Source of the DNA: CALAMC01 sp964459465
GTDB lineage: Bacteria; Zixibacteria; MSB-5A5; GN15; PGXB01
Reading direction: 5' to 3'
Assembly: GCA_964459465.1 (NCBI GenBank)
Contig: CAYWLR010000017.1
Span: forward strand, 8,244-72,243
Length of the DNA: 64,000 nt
Each line of letters begins with the position of its first letter. The first letter of the stretch is position 1. The notes beneath the pieces were generated by a model, which was not told the DNA's origin, ran no database searches, and was given only the letters and a program-made list of their open reading frames with translations. The translations under genes were made by a program, and so were the position numbers. Below, in pieces: positions 1 through 6,614 of this stretch.

Positions 1-665
1 ATGGTAAAATGACAGCACAGCTCTTTGCCGATAATGGCGGCGCTTTCGAGCATGGTCGGCAACATCCGCGCTACTTCCTGTGGCCGGGAACCGGGCATCA
101 GCGTGATCAATTCGGATTTATCGTTAAAGGGTGCCTTGATATGCTTCCTGTCGATGTCATCCATAAGGTAATGCCCGACAAAACGGTTGGGGACTCCGGC
201 CTTATCATAAATGGAAGATTCGAAGGGCAGAATGACCAGCATGAGGTTTACATACCTTTTTATTTTTTCTATTCGCCCCGGCGCCCAGGCCCATATCTGT
301 GGCGAAATATAATATATGACCGGAATGTCAAGTTCGTGCAACTTCGCGGCAAGGCGTAAATTGAAACCGGGATAGTCGATCAGGATGGCCGCCGCGGGCC
401 TAATTTGCCTGATTTTCTCCGCCGCATCCATTAACAGCCTTCTGAAGAAAACTATCTTGCGGGCGACTTCGAAAAATCCCATCACCGCCAAAGCGTCACC
501 ATCAACCAACTGATCCTGGCCGGCGGTTTTCATACGTTTTCCGCCCAGGCCAAAAAAAGAAAAACGGTGATTTTGGTCCTTTAAAGCTTTGAGCAGGTGA
601 TAGCCTGCGATGTCGCCGGAGGGATCGCCGGCGCTGATGAATATAGGTATGGAATCGGCGGGCAT
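1..665 (-). CDS. lpxB: Lipid-A-disaccharide synthase, partial (3' end off window)
   Basis: LpxB condenses UDP-2,3-diacylglucosamine with lipid X to form the tetraacyl disaccharide of lipid A at the inner membrane. Reading back from an ATG at 663-665 gives about 221 residues with the family marks in order: SAGDPSGD near the N-terminus, FFGLGGKRM, a DYPGFN motif, the YYISPQIWAWAPGR stretch, LPFE and FVGHYL. About half of a normal ~380-residue LpxB is present; the rest lies beyond the left edge. The ATG sits one base after the TGA of the upstream oxidoreductase gene, so translation is probably coupled. It is the last visible gene of the lpxC-fabZ/lpxA operon. Confidence 0.96.
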   Translation of the reverse strand, partial: MPADSIPIFISAGDPSGDIAGYHLLKALKDQNHRFSFFGLGGKRMKTAGQDQLVDGDALAVMGFFEVARKIVFFRRLLMDAAEKIRQIRPAAAILIDYPGFNLRLAAKLHELDIPVIYYISPQIWAWAPGRIEKIKRYVNLMLVILPFESSIYDKAGVPNRFVGHYLMDDIDRKHIKAPFNDKSELITLMPGSRPQEVARMLPTMLESAAIIGKELCCHFT

Positions 666-666
666 A

Positions 667-1644
667 TCACTCTTTTATTTCCGAGAGACCGACCCGTTCG
701 ACCTCAATGGCTACGCGAAGCGCCTCGGCGGCTTCCTCGGCCGCGACCGGCGGCTGGAGATTATCGTGAATCGATTTCAGAAAAGCCTGCAATTCCGCTC
801 GAAGCATATCACTGTCGCTCGACCCGGCTTTGGCATAAAAAATCTCCCGGCCGCTGTCGCCCAGAGGGATTCGCATACCAACCGCATTGGCAGGCACATC
901 ATCGGCCAAACGATAAATATCGGCCCGCTTTTCCGCCAGATCCAGAGAATAATACCCCGACTTCTGAAATATACGAAGTTTGCGCATGGGCCGAAGCGAT
1001 ATCCGACTGGCCGTCAGATTTGCCACCGCCCCGTTTTCGAACGTCAGCCGGGCATTGGCAATATCGGCGGTGTCGGATATAACGGCCACCGCGGCGGCCT
1101 CGATTCGGGCGATTTTCGATTTAATCAGGTGCAATGTCAAGTCGATATCGTGAATCATCAAGTCGAGAATGACGGCCACGTCGGTGCCACGGGGATTGAA
1201 CGCCGCCAGTCGATGCGCCTCGATAAAACGCGGGTTTATTTTATGCTCCATTATGGCTTGCACCGCCGGATTGAATCTCTCGATCTGCCCGACAGTCATA
1301 ACGACATTGTTTTTTTTTGCCAAGGCGATCATTGCGGCCGCCTGCTCGGAGGTCGAGGCAATCGGCTTCTCGACCAGACAGTGAACTTTATTTTTCAGGA
1401 GTATTTCGGTCACTTCATAATGATTAAGGGTCGGAACCGCCACCGAAACGGCCTCGGCTTTGGCAATCAATTCATCCAGTGAAACCAGCGCCGGGATTCC
1501 CAACTCTTCAGCCACGGCGCCGCTCTTGCCCGCGTCTATATCGAAGACACCGACTAACTCCGAATCTGGAAGATTCTTGTACCAACGGGCATGGTGCCGC
1601 CCCAGATGCCCGACACCAACGACCGCTGTCTTTATCTTATCCAT
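667..1644 (-). CDS. Gfo/Idh/MocA-family NAD(P)-dependent oxidoreductase in the lipid A operon
   Basis: The 325-residue protein has the N-terminal Rossmann motif (VGVGHLGRHHA, ~residues 10-20), a second-strand acidic end (VFDID), and the Gfo/Idh family EKPIA signature near residue 92 followed by the C-terminal alpha/beta domain. Family members oxidise or reduce sugars. It lies between lpxA and lpxB, only 18 bases after lpxA and one base before lpxB, so it belongs to the lipid A operon. In Acidithiobacillus ferrooxidans the Gfo/Idh-type GnnA oxidises UDP-GlcNAc at C3 so that GnnB can add an amine, giving amide-linked lipid A. No aminotransferase of that kind is next to it here, so a GnnA role is an inference from position only. 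Confidence 0.85.
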   Translation of the reverse strand: MDKIKTAVVGVGHLGRHHARWYKNLPDSELVGVFDIDAGKSGAVAEELGIPALVSLDELIAKAEAVSVAVPTLNHYEVTEILLKNKVHCLVEKPIASTSEQAAAMIALAKKNNVVMTVGQIERFNPAVQAIMEHKINPRFIEAHRLAAFNPRGTDVAVILDLMIHDIDLTLHLIKSKIARIEAAAVAVISDTADIANARLTFENGAVANLTASRISLRPMRKLRIFQKSGYYSLDLAEKRADIYRLADDVPANAVGMRIPLGDSGREIFYAKAGSSDSDMLRAELQAFLKSIHDNLQPPVAAEEAAEALRVAIEVERVGLSEIKE

Positions 1645-1662
1645 GCGGTTTGATTCCGAACC

Positions 1663-2436
1663 CTATTTGATTATACCCCGCTTGGAGTTCTTGATAAAAT
1701 CGAGTATTTCCTGGACTTCGGGGATAAGATTTACTTCATCATGAATTTTCTGCATCGCCTGCGAAGTGTTCAGCTTTGAGAAAAACAGAATCTTAAAGGT
1801 CTTTTCAAGGGTGGAAATGGTCTCCTTGGAAAATCCCCGGCGATTCAGACCAACGGCATTCAGCCCGACCACTTTCAGAGGATAGCCCGCCACCAGCGAA
1901 TACGGACAGACATCCTGCTGAACCCGGAATCCCCCGCCGATCATGGTATGGGCTCCAATCTTGACGAACTGATGCACCGGCACCACCCCGCCGATTATGG
2001 CATAATCGCCGATTTCGACATGTCCGGCGATGTTCACGGCGTTGGCCAGTATAACATGGTCGCCGACAATACAATCGTGCGCAACATGCGAATAGGCCAT
2101 CAAAAAACAATTGGCCCCGACAACGGTCTGGTGTTTATCATGGGTCCCCCTGTTGAGCATGGCATATTCCCGAATGACCGTCTTTTCGCCGATTACCAGA
2201 CGGGTTTTCTCCCCGGCGAATTTCAAATCCTGTGGTACCGTCCCGACCACCGCTCCGTGGAACAGTTTCACTTCATTGGCCAGTTCCGTGTACTGCGCCA
2301 CCAGACAATTAGCCCCGATGACGACATTGTCGCCGATGATAGCGTCGGCTTCAATAATCGAATGCGGCCCGACCGAAACATTATTGCCCAATCGTGCCGA
2401 GCCATCAATAATCGCGGTCGGATGAATCTGACTCAT
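1663..2436 (-). CDS. lpxA: Acyl-ACP--UDP-N-acetylglucosamine O-acyltransferase
   Basis: LpxA carries out the first acylation of lipid A synthesis in the cytosol, transferring 3-hydroxyacyl from ACP to UDP-GlcNAc. The 257-residue length is normal. The first ~190 residues are hexapeptide repeats of a left-handed beta helix, starting MSQIHPTAIIDGSARLGNNV. The catalytic histidine lies in AYSHVAHDCIVGDH (~residue 120), and the ~60-residue C-terminal helical domain (LEKTFKILFFSKLNTSQA) is present. Its ATG overlaps the TGA of lpxC-fabZ (ATGA, 2433-2436), showing coupled translation. Confidence 0.97.
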   Translation of the reverse strand: MSQIHPTAIIDGSARLGNNVSVGPHSIIEADAIIGDNVVIGANCLVAQYTELANEVKLFHGAVVGTVPQDLKFAGEKTRLVIGEKTVIREYAMLNRGTHDKHQTVVGANCFLMAYSHVAHDCIVGDHVILANAVNIAGHVEIGDYAIIGGVVPVHQFVKIGAHTMIGGGFRVQQDVCPYSLVAGYPLKVVGLNAVGLNRRGFSKETISTLEKTFKILFFSKLNTSQAMQKIHDEVNLIPEVQEILDFIKNSKRGIIK

Positions 2437-3824
2437 CGGTCTACAACCTTGGCCATGAGTTCCGCTTCGGTTACGAGCGTATCGCCGATAAAAGTTTTGC
2501 CCTGCATTTTGCAGACTCCCCGGCGGAAGGTCAGCATTTCCAGCTCGAAACGCAGCGTATCGCCGGGCATAACCGGTTTGCGGAATTTGACATTATCTAT
2601 CGAAAGAAAATAGACAAGTTTCGTTTCAGGATTTTCGACGGCGTTCAAGAGCAAAATGCCGCCGGCCTGGGCCATCGCCTCTATGATAAGGACACCCGGC
2701 ATAATGGGATGGCCCGGGAAATGACCCTGGAAAAACGGCTCATTGAAAGTGACGTTTTTCATGGCTATGACGCGCTTGTCCGGCTCCATATCCAATATTT
2801 TATCCACCAGCAGAAACGGGTAACGGTGCGGCATGATTTTCATGATGCCATTTATATCGAGGACCGGCGCCGCGCTGGACTTCTGAAAGCGGCGGATGAT
2901 TTTTTTCTTCTCATACAGCGCTTTTATTTTGCGCACCAGCGCCACGTTGGCTTTATGGCCGGAACGTGCCGCCAGTATGTGACCCTTGAGCGGAACCCCA
3001 ATCAAAAACAGGTCGCCTATCAAATCGAGAGCCTTATGACGCACCGGCTCGTTGTAAAATCGCAACGGGATATCGTTGATGATTCCGGTTTTCCCGACAA
3101 ATGCCCTTTCTTTAAGATCCAGAACCTTTTGAATGCGATCCACCTCGACCTGCCCCAAATCGCTGTCGTAAATAACGACGGCATTATTCAGACCGCCGCC
3201 TTTTATCAATCCCTGGCTCTTGAGCATTTCGACCTCGGACAAAAAGCAAAAGGTCCGGGCTGGCGCGTATTCGTCGACAAACTCGCTGTCCAGATCGATT
3301 AGCGTCGTGTATTGTGTCCCCAGCGCCGGGTTTTTATAATCGATTAAAAATGTTATGCGAAATGTATCGGAGGGCGTCACGACGATGTCAACCGCCCGGT
3401 CCGGCTCGGAATATGACAAAGTCGTATCAATTTCCAGATATTGCCGGTCGGCGTTCTGGGTTTCGATTCCGGCCTCAAGAAGCTTTTCGGCATAGGGTAA
3501 AGCCGAGCCGTCACCTACCGGCGGTTCATTGGAGTCCAGTTCAACAATCAGATTGTCGATTTGAAGACCCGCGACCGCCGCCAGAACATGTTCCACCGTA
3601 TAGACCTTGGCATCGCCGTCGGCCAGATTCGTTCCCCGGGCGATATCGACCACAAAATCGATATTGGCCATAACCGAAGGCTGACCCGGCAGGTCGATTC
3701 GGACAAAAAGCACCCCGCTGTCTTCCGGGGCGGGTCGAAATGTCATTCGTGACGCGTTGCCCGTGTGCAACCCGATTCCTTCCATGGAAATCGGCTTTTT
3801 GATAGTCCGTTGCTTTTCGTACAT
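2433..3824 (-). CDS. lpxC-fabZ: Fused UDP-3-O-acyl-GlcNAc deacetylase / (3R)-hydroxyacyl-ACP dehydratase
   Basis: The 463-residue protein joins two enzymes of outer-membrane and fatty-acid synthesis. Residues ~1-305 are LpxC, the zinc deacetylase that commits to lipid A: GIGLHTG near the start, the zinc histidine in VEHVLAAVAG, and the second metal site RHKALDLIGD. Residues ~318-463 are FabZ: MPHRYPFLLVDKILD, GHFPGHPIMPGVLIIEAMAQ with the catalytic His/Glu pair. The fusion is known from Bacteroidetes and related FCB groups. The ATG at 3824 has an AGGAAGG ribosome site just upstream and a TTGAAA-17-TATAAT promoter at 3845-3873. It is first in the operon that continues into lpxA. Confidence 0.97.
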   Translation of the reverse strand: MYEKQRTIKKPISMEGIGLHTGNASRMTFRPAPEDSGVLFVRIDLPGQPSVMANIDFVVDIARGTNLADGDAKVYTVEHVLAAVAGLQIDNLIVELDSNEPPVGDGSALPYAEKLLEAGIETQNADRQYLEIDTTLSYSEPDRAVDIVVTPSDTFRITFLIDYKNPALGTQYTTLIDLDSEFVDEYAPARTFCFLSEVEMLKSQGLIKGGGLNNAVVIYDSDLGQVEVDRIQKVLDLKERAFVGKTGIINDIPLRFYNEPVRHKALDLIGDLFLIGVPLKGHILAARSGHKANVALVRKIKALYEKKKIIRRFQKSSAAPVLDINGIMKIMPHRYPFLLVDKILDMEPDKRVIAMKNVTFNEPFFQGHFPGHPIMPGVLIIEAMAQAGGILLLNAVENPETKLVYFLSIDNVKFRKPVMPGDTLRFELEMLTFRRGVCKMQGKTFIGDTLVTEAELMAKVVDR

Positions 3825-3844
3825 GATACCTTCCTGTGGCGCTG

Positions 3845-3873
3845 ATTATACCTAAATTCGATTATTATTTCAA
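3845..3873 (-). promoter_or_regulatory. Sigma-70 promoter of the lipid A operon
   Basis: On the minus strand TTGAAA (3868-3873) and TATAAT (3845-3850) are separated by exactly 17 bases. The start of transcription would fall near 3838, leaving a leader of about 14 bases that contains the AGGAAGG ribosome site before the lpxC-fabZ ATG. Confidence 0.8.
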
Positions 3874-3889
3874 GCGAAATCCTTGTTCT

Positions 3890-4141
3890 CTATAAGTCTT
3901 TAATATCTTTCATCTTCCGAAATTTACGAAACAACCGGATATACTCGCGGACCATTTTCTCCTCGGCCTCTGATATCCCCTCCATAACGGGTATGCCAAT
4001 TACTAAAATCGAACGAACCATATCGGCCACGGTTCGGTCATAACGCTCGGCCAGATTCTTAAGCTGTTCTTTCAATTCGAAAGAAACAAATACATTAAGG
4101 CAATGTTCGCCGCGAGTCGGCCTTCTTTTTGGCAACAACAT
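3890..4141 (-). CDS. Small ribbon-helix-helix-like protein
   Basis: The 83-residue basic protein carries a segment compatible with a ribbon-helix-helix DNA-binding fold: a short strand (LNVFVSFELKEQL) followed by two helices (NLAERYDRTVADMVRSIL), as in CopG/Arc-type repressors. The C-terminal ~30 residues are charged and helical. A strong AGGGAGGTG ribosome site precedes the ATG. It follows the sigma-region-4-like gene by one base, so the two are translated from one message and probably act together. Target genes are unknown. Confidence 0.6.
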   Translation of the reverse strand: MLLPKRRPTRGEHCLNVFVSFELKEQLKNLAERYDRTVADMVRSILVIGIPVMEGISEAEEKMVREYIRLFRKFRKMKDIKDL

Positions 4142-4142
4142 T

Positions 4143-4658
4143 TCACACCTCCCTTTTCATATGATATTTTTTATGACCGATTAGTACCTGCGGGGTATTT
4201 ATGAAAACTCCAAAGTCCCGCTTGAGAATCCTGATAATATTCTTCCATGTCTCATTCGGCTTTCTCGCCAGAATGAGTCGGTCGATACTTTCTCTGAACG
4301 GAGAGCTGCAAACCGGGCAGTCCCGTATCCGGTCCGTTACAAGTCCGAATTTTTTCCTGACGAATGAATTCAACGATTTTTTTAAAGATTTTACCGCCTG
4401 CCCAAGATATGCTTGAACTTCCGAAACCTTAAGATTGCAATCGGAGGCCAATTCGATGCAGGATGATCCCAGAAAATAATACCTCTCGATTAACTCTTTT
4501 TGAAAAGGGGGCAGTTTTTCAAGAGCCGCACGAACCGCACGAACTATCTCGGCATTGGCAACAACCGGATCAACTTGTGCCGGTTCCCTCCTGACCAAAC
4601 ACGGATCGGCCCCATATCTGACAATCCAGTCCCGATACACTATTTTCGCTTTGCCCAT
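4143..4658 (-). CDS. Sigma-70 region 4-like HTH protein with C-terminal zinc-finger-like domain
   Basis: The ATG at 4658 is chosen because an AAAAGGAAA ribosome site lies just upstream; an in-frame ATG at 4709 has none. The 171-residue product has a sigma region 4-type helix-turn-helix (LPPFQKELIERYYFLGSSC to VSEVQAYLGQAVKSLKKS, ~residues 48-95). The C-terminal half has CPVC and a late HKKYH, the C-x2-C...H-x3-H pattern of a small zinc domain seen in phage and mobile-element proteins. Sigma region 2 is absent, so it is not a complete sigma factor. It is coupled to the RHH-like gene downstream. It may be a transcription regulator of mobile origin; exact function unknown. Confidence 0.6.
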   Translation of the reverse strand: MGKAKIVYRDWIVRYGADPCLVRREPAQVDPVVANAEIVRAVRAALEKLPPFQKELIERYYFLGSSCIELASDCNLKVSEVQAYLGQAVKSLKKSLNSFVRKKFGLVTDRIRDCPVCSSPFRESIDRLILARKPNETWKNIIRILKRDFGVFINTPQVLIGHKKYHMKREV

Positions 4659-4771
4659 GCAAAATTTCCTTTTTTGCATGAAAGCAACGCATGAATCCGT
4701 GGATTTCAAAACACATGAAGGTCATACCGTTCGGTGACAAAAAACGGCGATGAGTATCACACCAAGTGATT

Positions 4772-5548
4772 TTAGAATACTTTTACCGGAATACCGATTT
4801 TTCTTTCGGCGGCTTCTTTTATTCTATTCAAATCAGCTAATTCCAGCTTTACCAGACTGCCGTCGGCGGGAGTGCGATCGAGTGAATAAATATGACATTC
4901 ACGGGGCTTAATGATACCGATGGCATTTATCCAGCGCTCGATATTTTCATCCGAAGCGTTGCCATGGCGTCCGCCCGCAAACAATGCCTGAATCACAATA
5001 TCCCGCATATTTTTCAAACCTGAAATAACTCCGTCAAATGTGATACTTTTGTGACAGCGGTTGTAGCGCCGAAAAGTCTTTTCATCGCCACAATCAAGCT
5101 TCATAAAACGGCAATCCAATCTATCAAGAGCCGCCACGATATCCGGCCTTGATACAGTCGCCGAATTAGATAAAATGGCCGTCTTGGCCGAGGGTATCAG
5201 CCCGTCGCGGGTTTTAATGACCATACCAACCAGACCGGGAAAATCGGGATGTATGGTCGGTTCGCCATTACCCGAAAATGTGATGTATGCGATATTCGGA
5301 TTTTTCCCAATGCCTTCGATCAGGGCCGCCTCAACGTCCTCTACGCCCGGCAGACGCTCGTGGTCATATTCCATTTTGAATCCCGCCGACGTGGTATATC
5401 CGTATTGACAATATATGCAATTAAACGGGCAAATTTTCATATCACCCGGCAACAGGTTTATACCCAGCGACAAACCCAGCCGCCGCGATTTAATCGGGCC
5501 ATAGATGATGCCTTTTTGAAGCGATATCAACATATCATAAATGGACAA
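4772..5548 (-). CDS. Radical SAM protein, COG0731-like
   Basis: The 258-residue protein has the radical SAM cluster motif CPFNCIYCQYG (C-x3-C-x2-C, ~residues 38-45), followed by ITFSGNGEPTIHPDF, which supplies the glycine-rich SAM-binding strand. The N-terminal GPIKSRRLGLSLGINLLP is typical of COG0731 Fe-S oxidoreductases, which resemble the wyosine-base enzyme family. The substrate cannot be told from sequence. It is transcribed alone and divergently from the small membrane protein at 5638. Confidence 0.85.
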   Translation of the reverse strand: MSIYDMLISLQKGIIYGPIKSRRLGLSLGINLLPGDMKICPFNCIYCQYGYTTSAGFKMEYDHERLPGVEDVEAALIEGIGKNPNIAYITFSGNGEPTIHPDFPGLVGMVIKTRDGLIPSAKTAILSNSATVSRPDIVAALDRLDCRFMKLDCGDEKTFRRYNRCHKSITFDGVISGLKNMRDIVIQALFAGGRHGNASDENIERWINAIGIIKPRECHIYSLDRTPADGSLVKLELADLNRIKEAAERKIGIPVKVF

Positions 5549-5637
5549 AAATTATATGCATTTCCCATATTCCAGTATTATCTTAATAAAAAATACCATC
5601 TTTGGAAAGATGTCGATCTAAAAATAGGGATTTTTTT

Positions 5638-5850
5638 GTGTCACATCAGACATTTAATGACGGTCGTTCCACGACCATAACATGGGCCCTTATATTGATT
5701 GGACTGGGGACGTTATTTCTTTTAATCAATACCGGTGTCTTGCCCGATTGGGGCGAAAGCTGGCCGGCAGTGCTGATTATTATTGGCGTCGCCATGCTTA
5801 TCGGCTCGTTCTTCATAAAACCCAAACTGCCCACAGACGGTTCAATATAA
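5638..5850 (+). CDS. Small two-helix membrane protein (LiaF/DUF5668-like)
   Basis: The GTG at 5638 is preceded by AGGGA at a proper distance and is preferred over the TTG at 5602. The ~70-residue product has two hydrophobic helices: ITWALILIGLGTLFLLINTG and WPAVLIIIGVAMLIGSFF, separated by a short loop with a conserved-looking W-P. This is the LiaF-type transmembrane hairpin (DUF5668 group). Specific function is unknown. A related 54-residue protein is encoded at 26286-26450. The stop codon lies two bases before the most upstream plausible start of the CPBP gene. Confidence 0.65.
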   Translation: MSHQTFNDGRSTTITWALILIGLGTLFLLINTGVLPDWGESWPAVLIIIGVAMLIGSFFIKPKLPTDGSI

Positions 5851-5852
5851 CT

Positions 5853-6614
5853 TTGGGAAATTTATTCCGGAATAATCGGGAAGGGGTCGATTCAATTCCC
5901 ATCAATGACCACCTGCCGGAGCCGCTCCCTTCGCATTTTCGTATAAGCCGACTGACTTATATAACCCTGGGATTTCTGCTTATAATATGGCCGGCGGCTT
6001 CGATTATAATGGTTGGCAACCCCGCCGAGGCGCTGAAAACACTTGCCCTCTCACCCATCTTGCTCATCTATCTCCCAACCATAGTCACGCAATGGCTCCT
6101 GTTTTTGCTTATCTATTTGACGACCTATCGCGAAGAAACCGGCCTAAGGGGAATCGGATTTAAGCCGATCAGGCTTTTGGACTTTCTTTATGCCGTCGCG
6201 TTTCTTCTGGTCAGCAATCTCCTTTTAACACTGCTATCCCTGCTTTTGGCGCAAATCGGCCTTCCCTTTCAGGGCGAAATTCAATTTCTTCTGCCGAAAA
6301 CAGGCGCCGAAAGAATTTTCTGGATTATTTTATCGCTTACCGCCGGGATATGTGAGGAAGTCGCCTTTCGCGGGTATCTTATCACCCGTCTGCGACTGCT
6401 GGGAAAAACCAAAAGCTGGATTCTGCCGGTATTCGTGGCCTCGATTATATTCGGCTCCGGTCACAGCTATCAGGGTTTAAGCGGTTTTATTCTGCTATCC
6501 GTTTACGGAGCCATGTTTGCCGCGTTATTTATAAAAACCGGCAGTCTCTGGCCTTGCATTATCGCTCATTTCTTTCAGGATTTCTCGGCCCTGTTCTACC
6601 CTTTTCAGCCGTAA
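5853..6614 (+). CDS. CPBP family intramembrane metalloprotease
   Basis: The protein is a multi-pass membrane protein of about 250 residues with the CPBP (CAAX-protease/Abi) motifs: CEEVAFRGYLITRLR for the Glu-Glu-xxx-Arg motif, IFGSGHSYQG for the first histidine motif, and IIAHFFQDFSA for the second. These proteins cleave within or near the membrane; bacterial substrates are mostly unknown. The reading frame is open further upstream to 5682, but that part overlaps the preceding gene and looks non-coding. The start is uncertain: TTG 5853 is two bases after the previous stop, while ATT 5895 has a better GGAAGGGG site. The 3' end overlaps the dockerin gene by 10 bases, convergent. Confidence 0.8.
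   Translation: MGNLFRNNREGVDSIPINDHLPEPLPSHFRISRLTYITLGFLLIIWPAASIIMVGNPAEALKTLALSPILLIYLPTIVTQWLLFLLIYLTTYREETGLRGIGFKPIRLLDFLYAVAFLLVSNLLLTLLSLLLAQIGLPFQGEIQFLLPKTGAERIFWIILSLTAGICEEVAFRGYLITRLRLLGKTKSWILPVFVASIIFGSGHSYQGLSGFILLSVYGAMFAALFIKTGSLWPCIIAHFFQDFSALFYPFQP

Noticed and set aside
610..1482. 290-residue frame opposite the Gfo/Idh gene
   Set aside because: It is antisense to a well-supported oxidoreductase with clear motifs and has no domain of its own.
4659..4771. Promoter upstream of the sigma-region-4-like gene
   Set aside because: TTGTCA is present, but no -10 lies at a usable distance.
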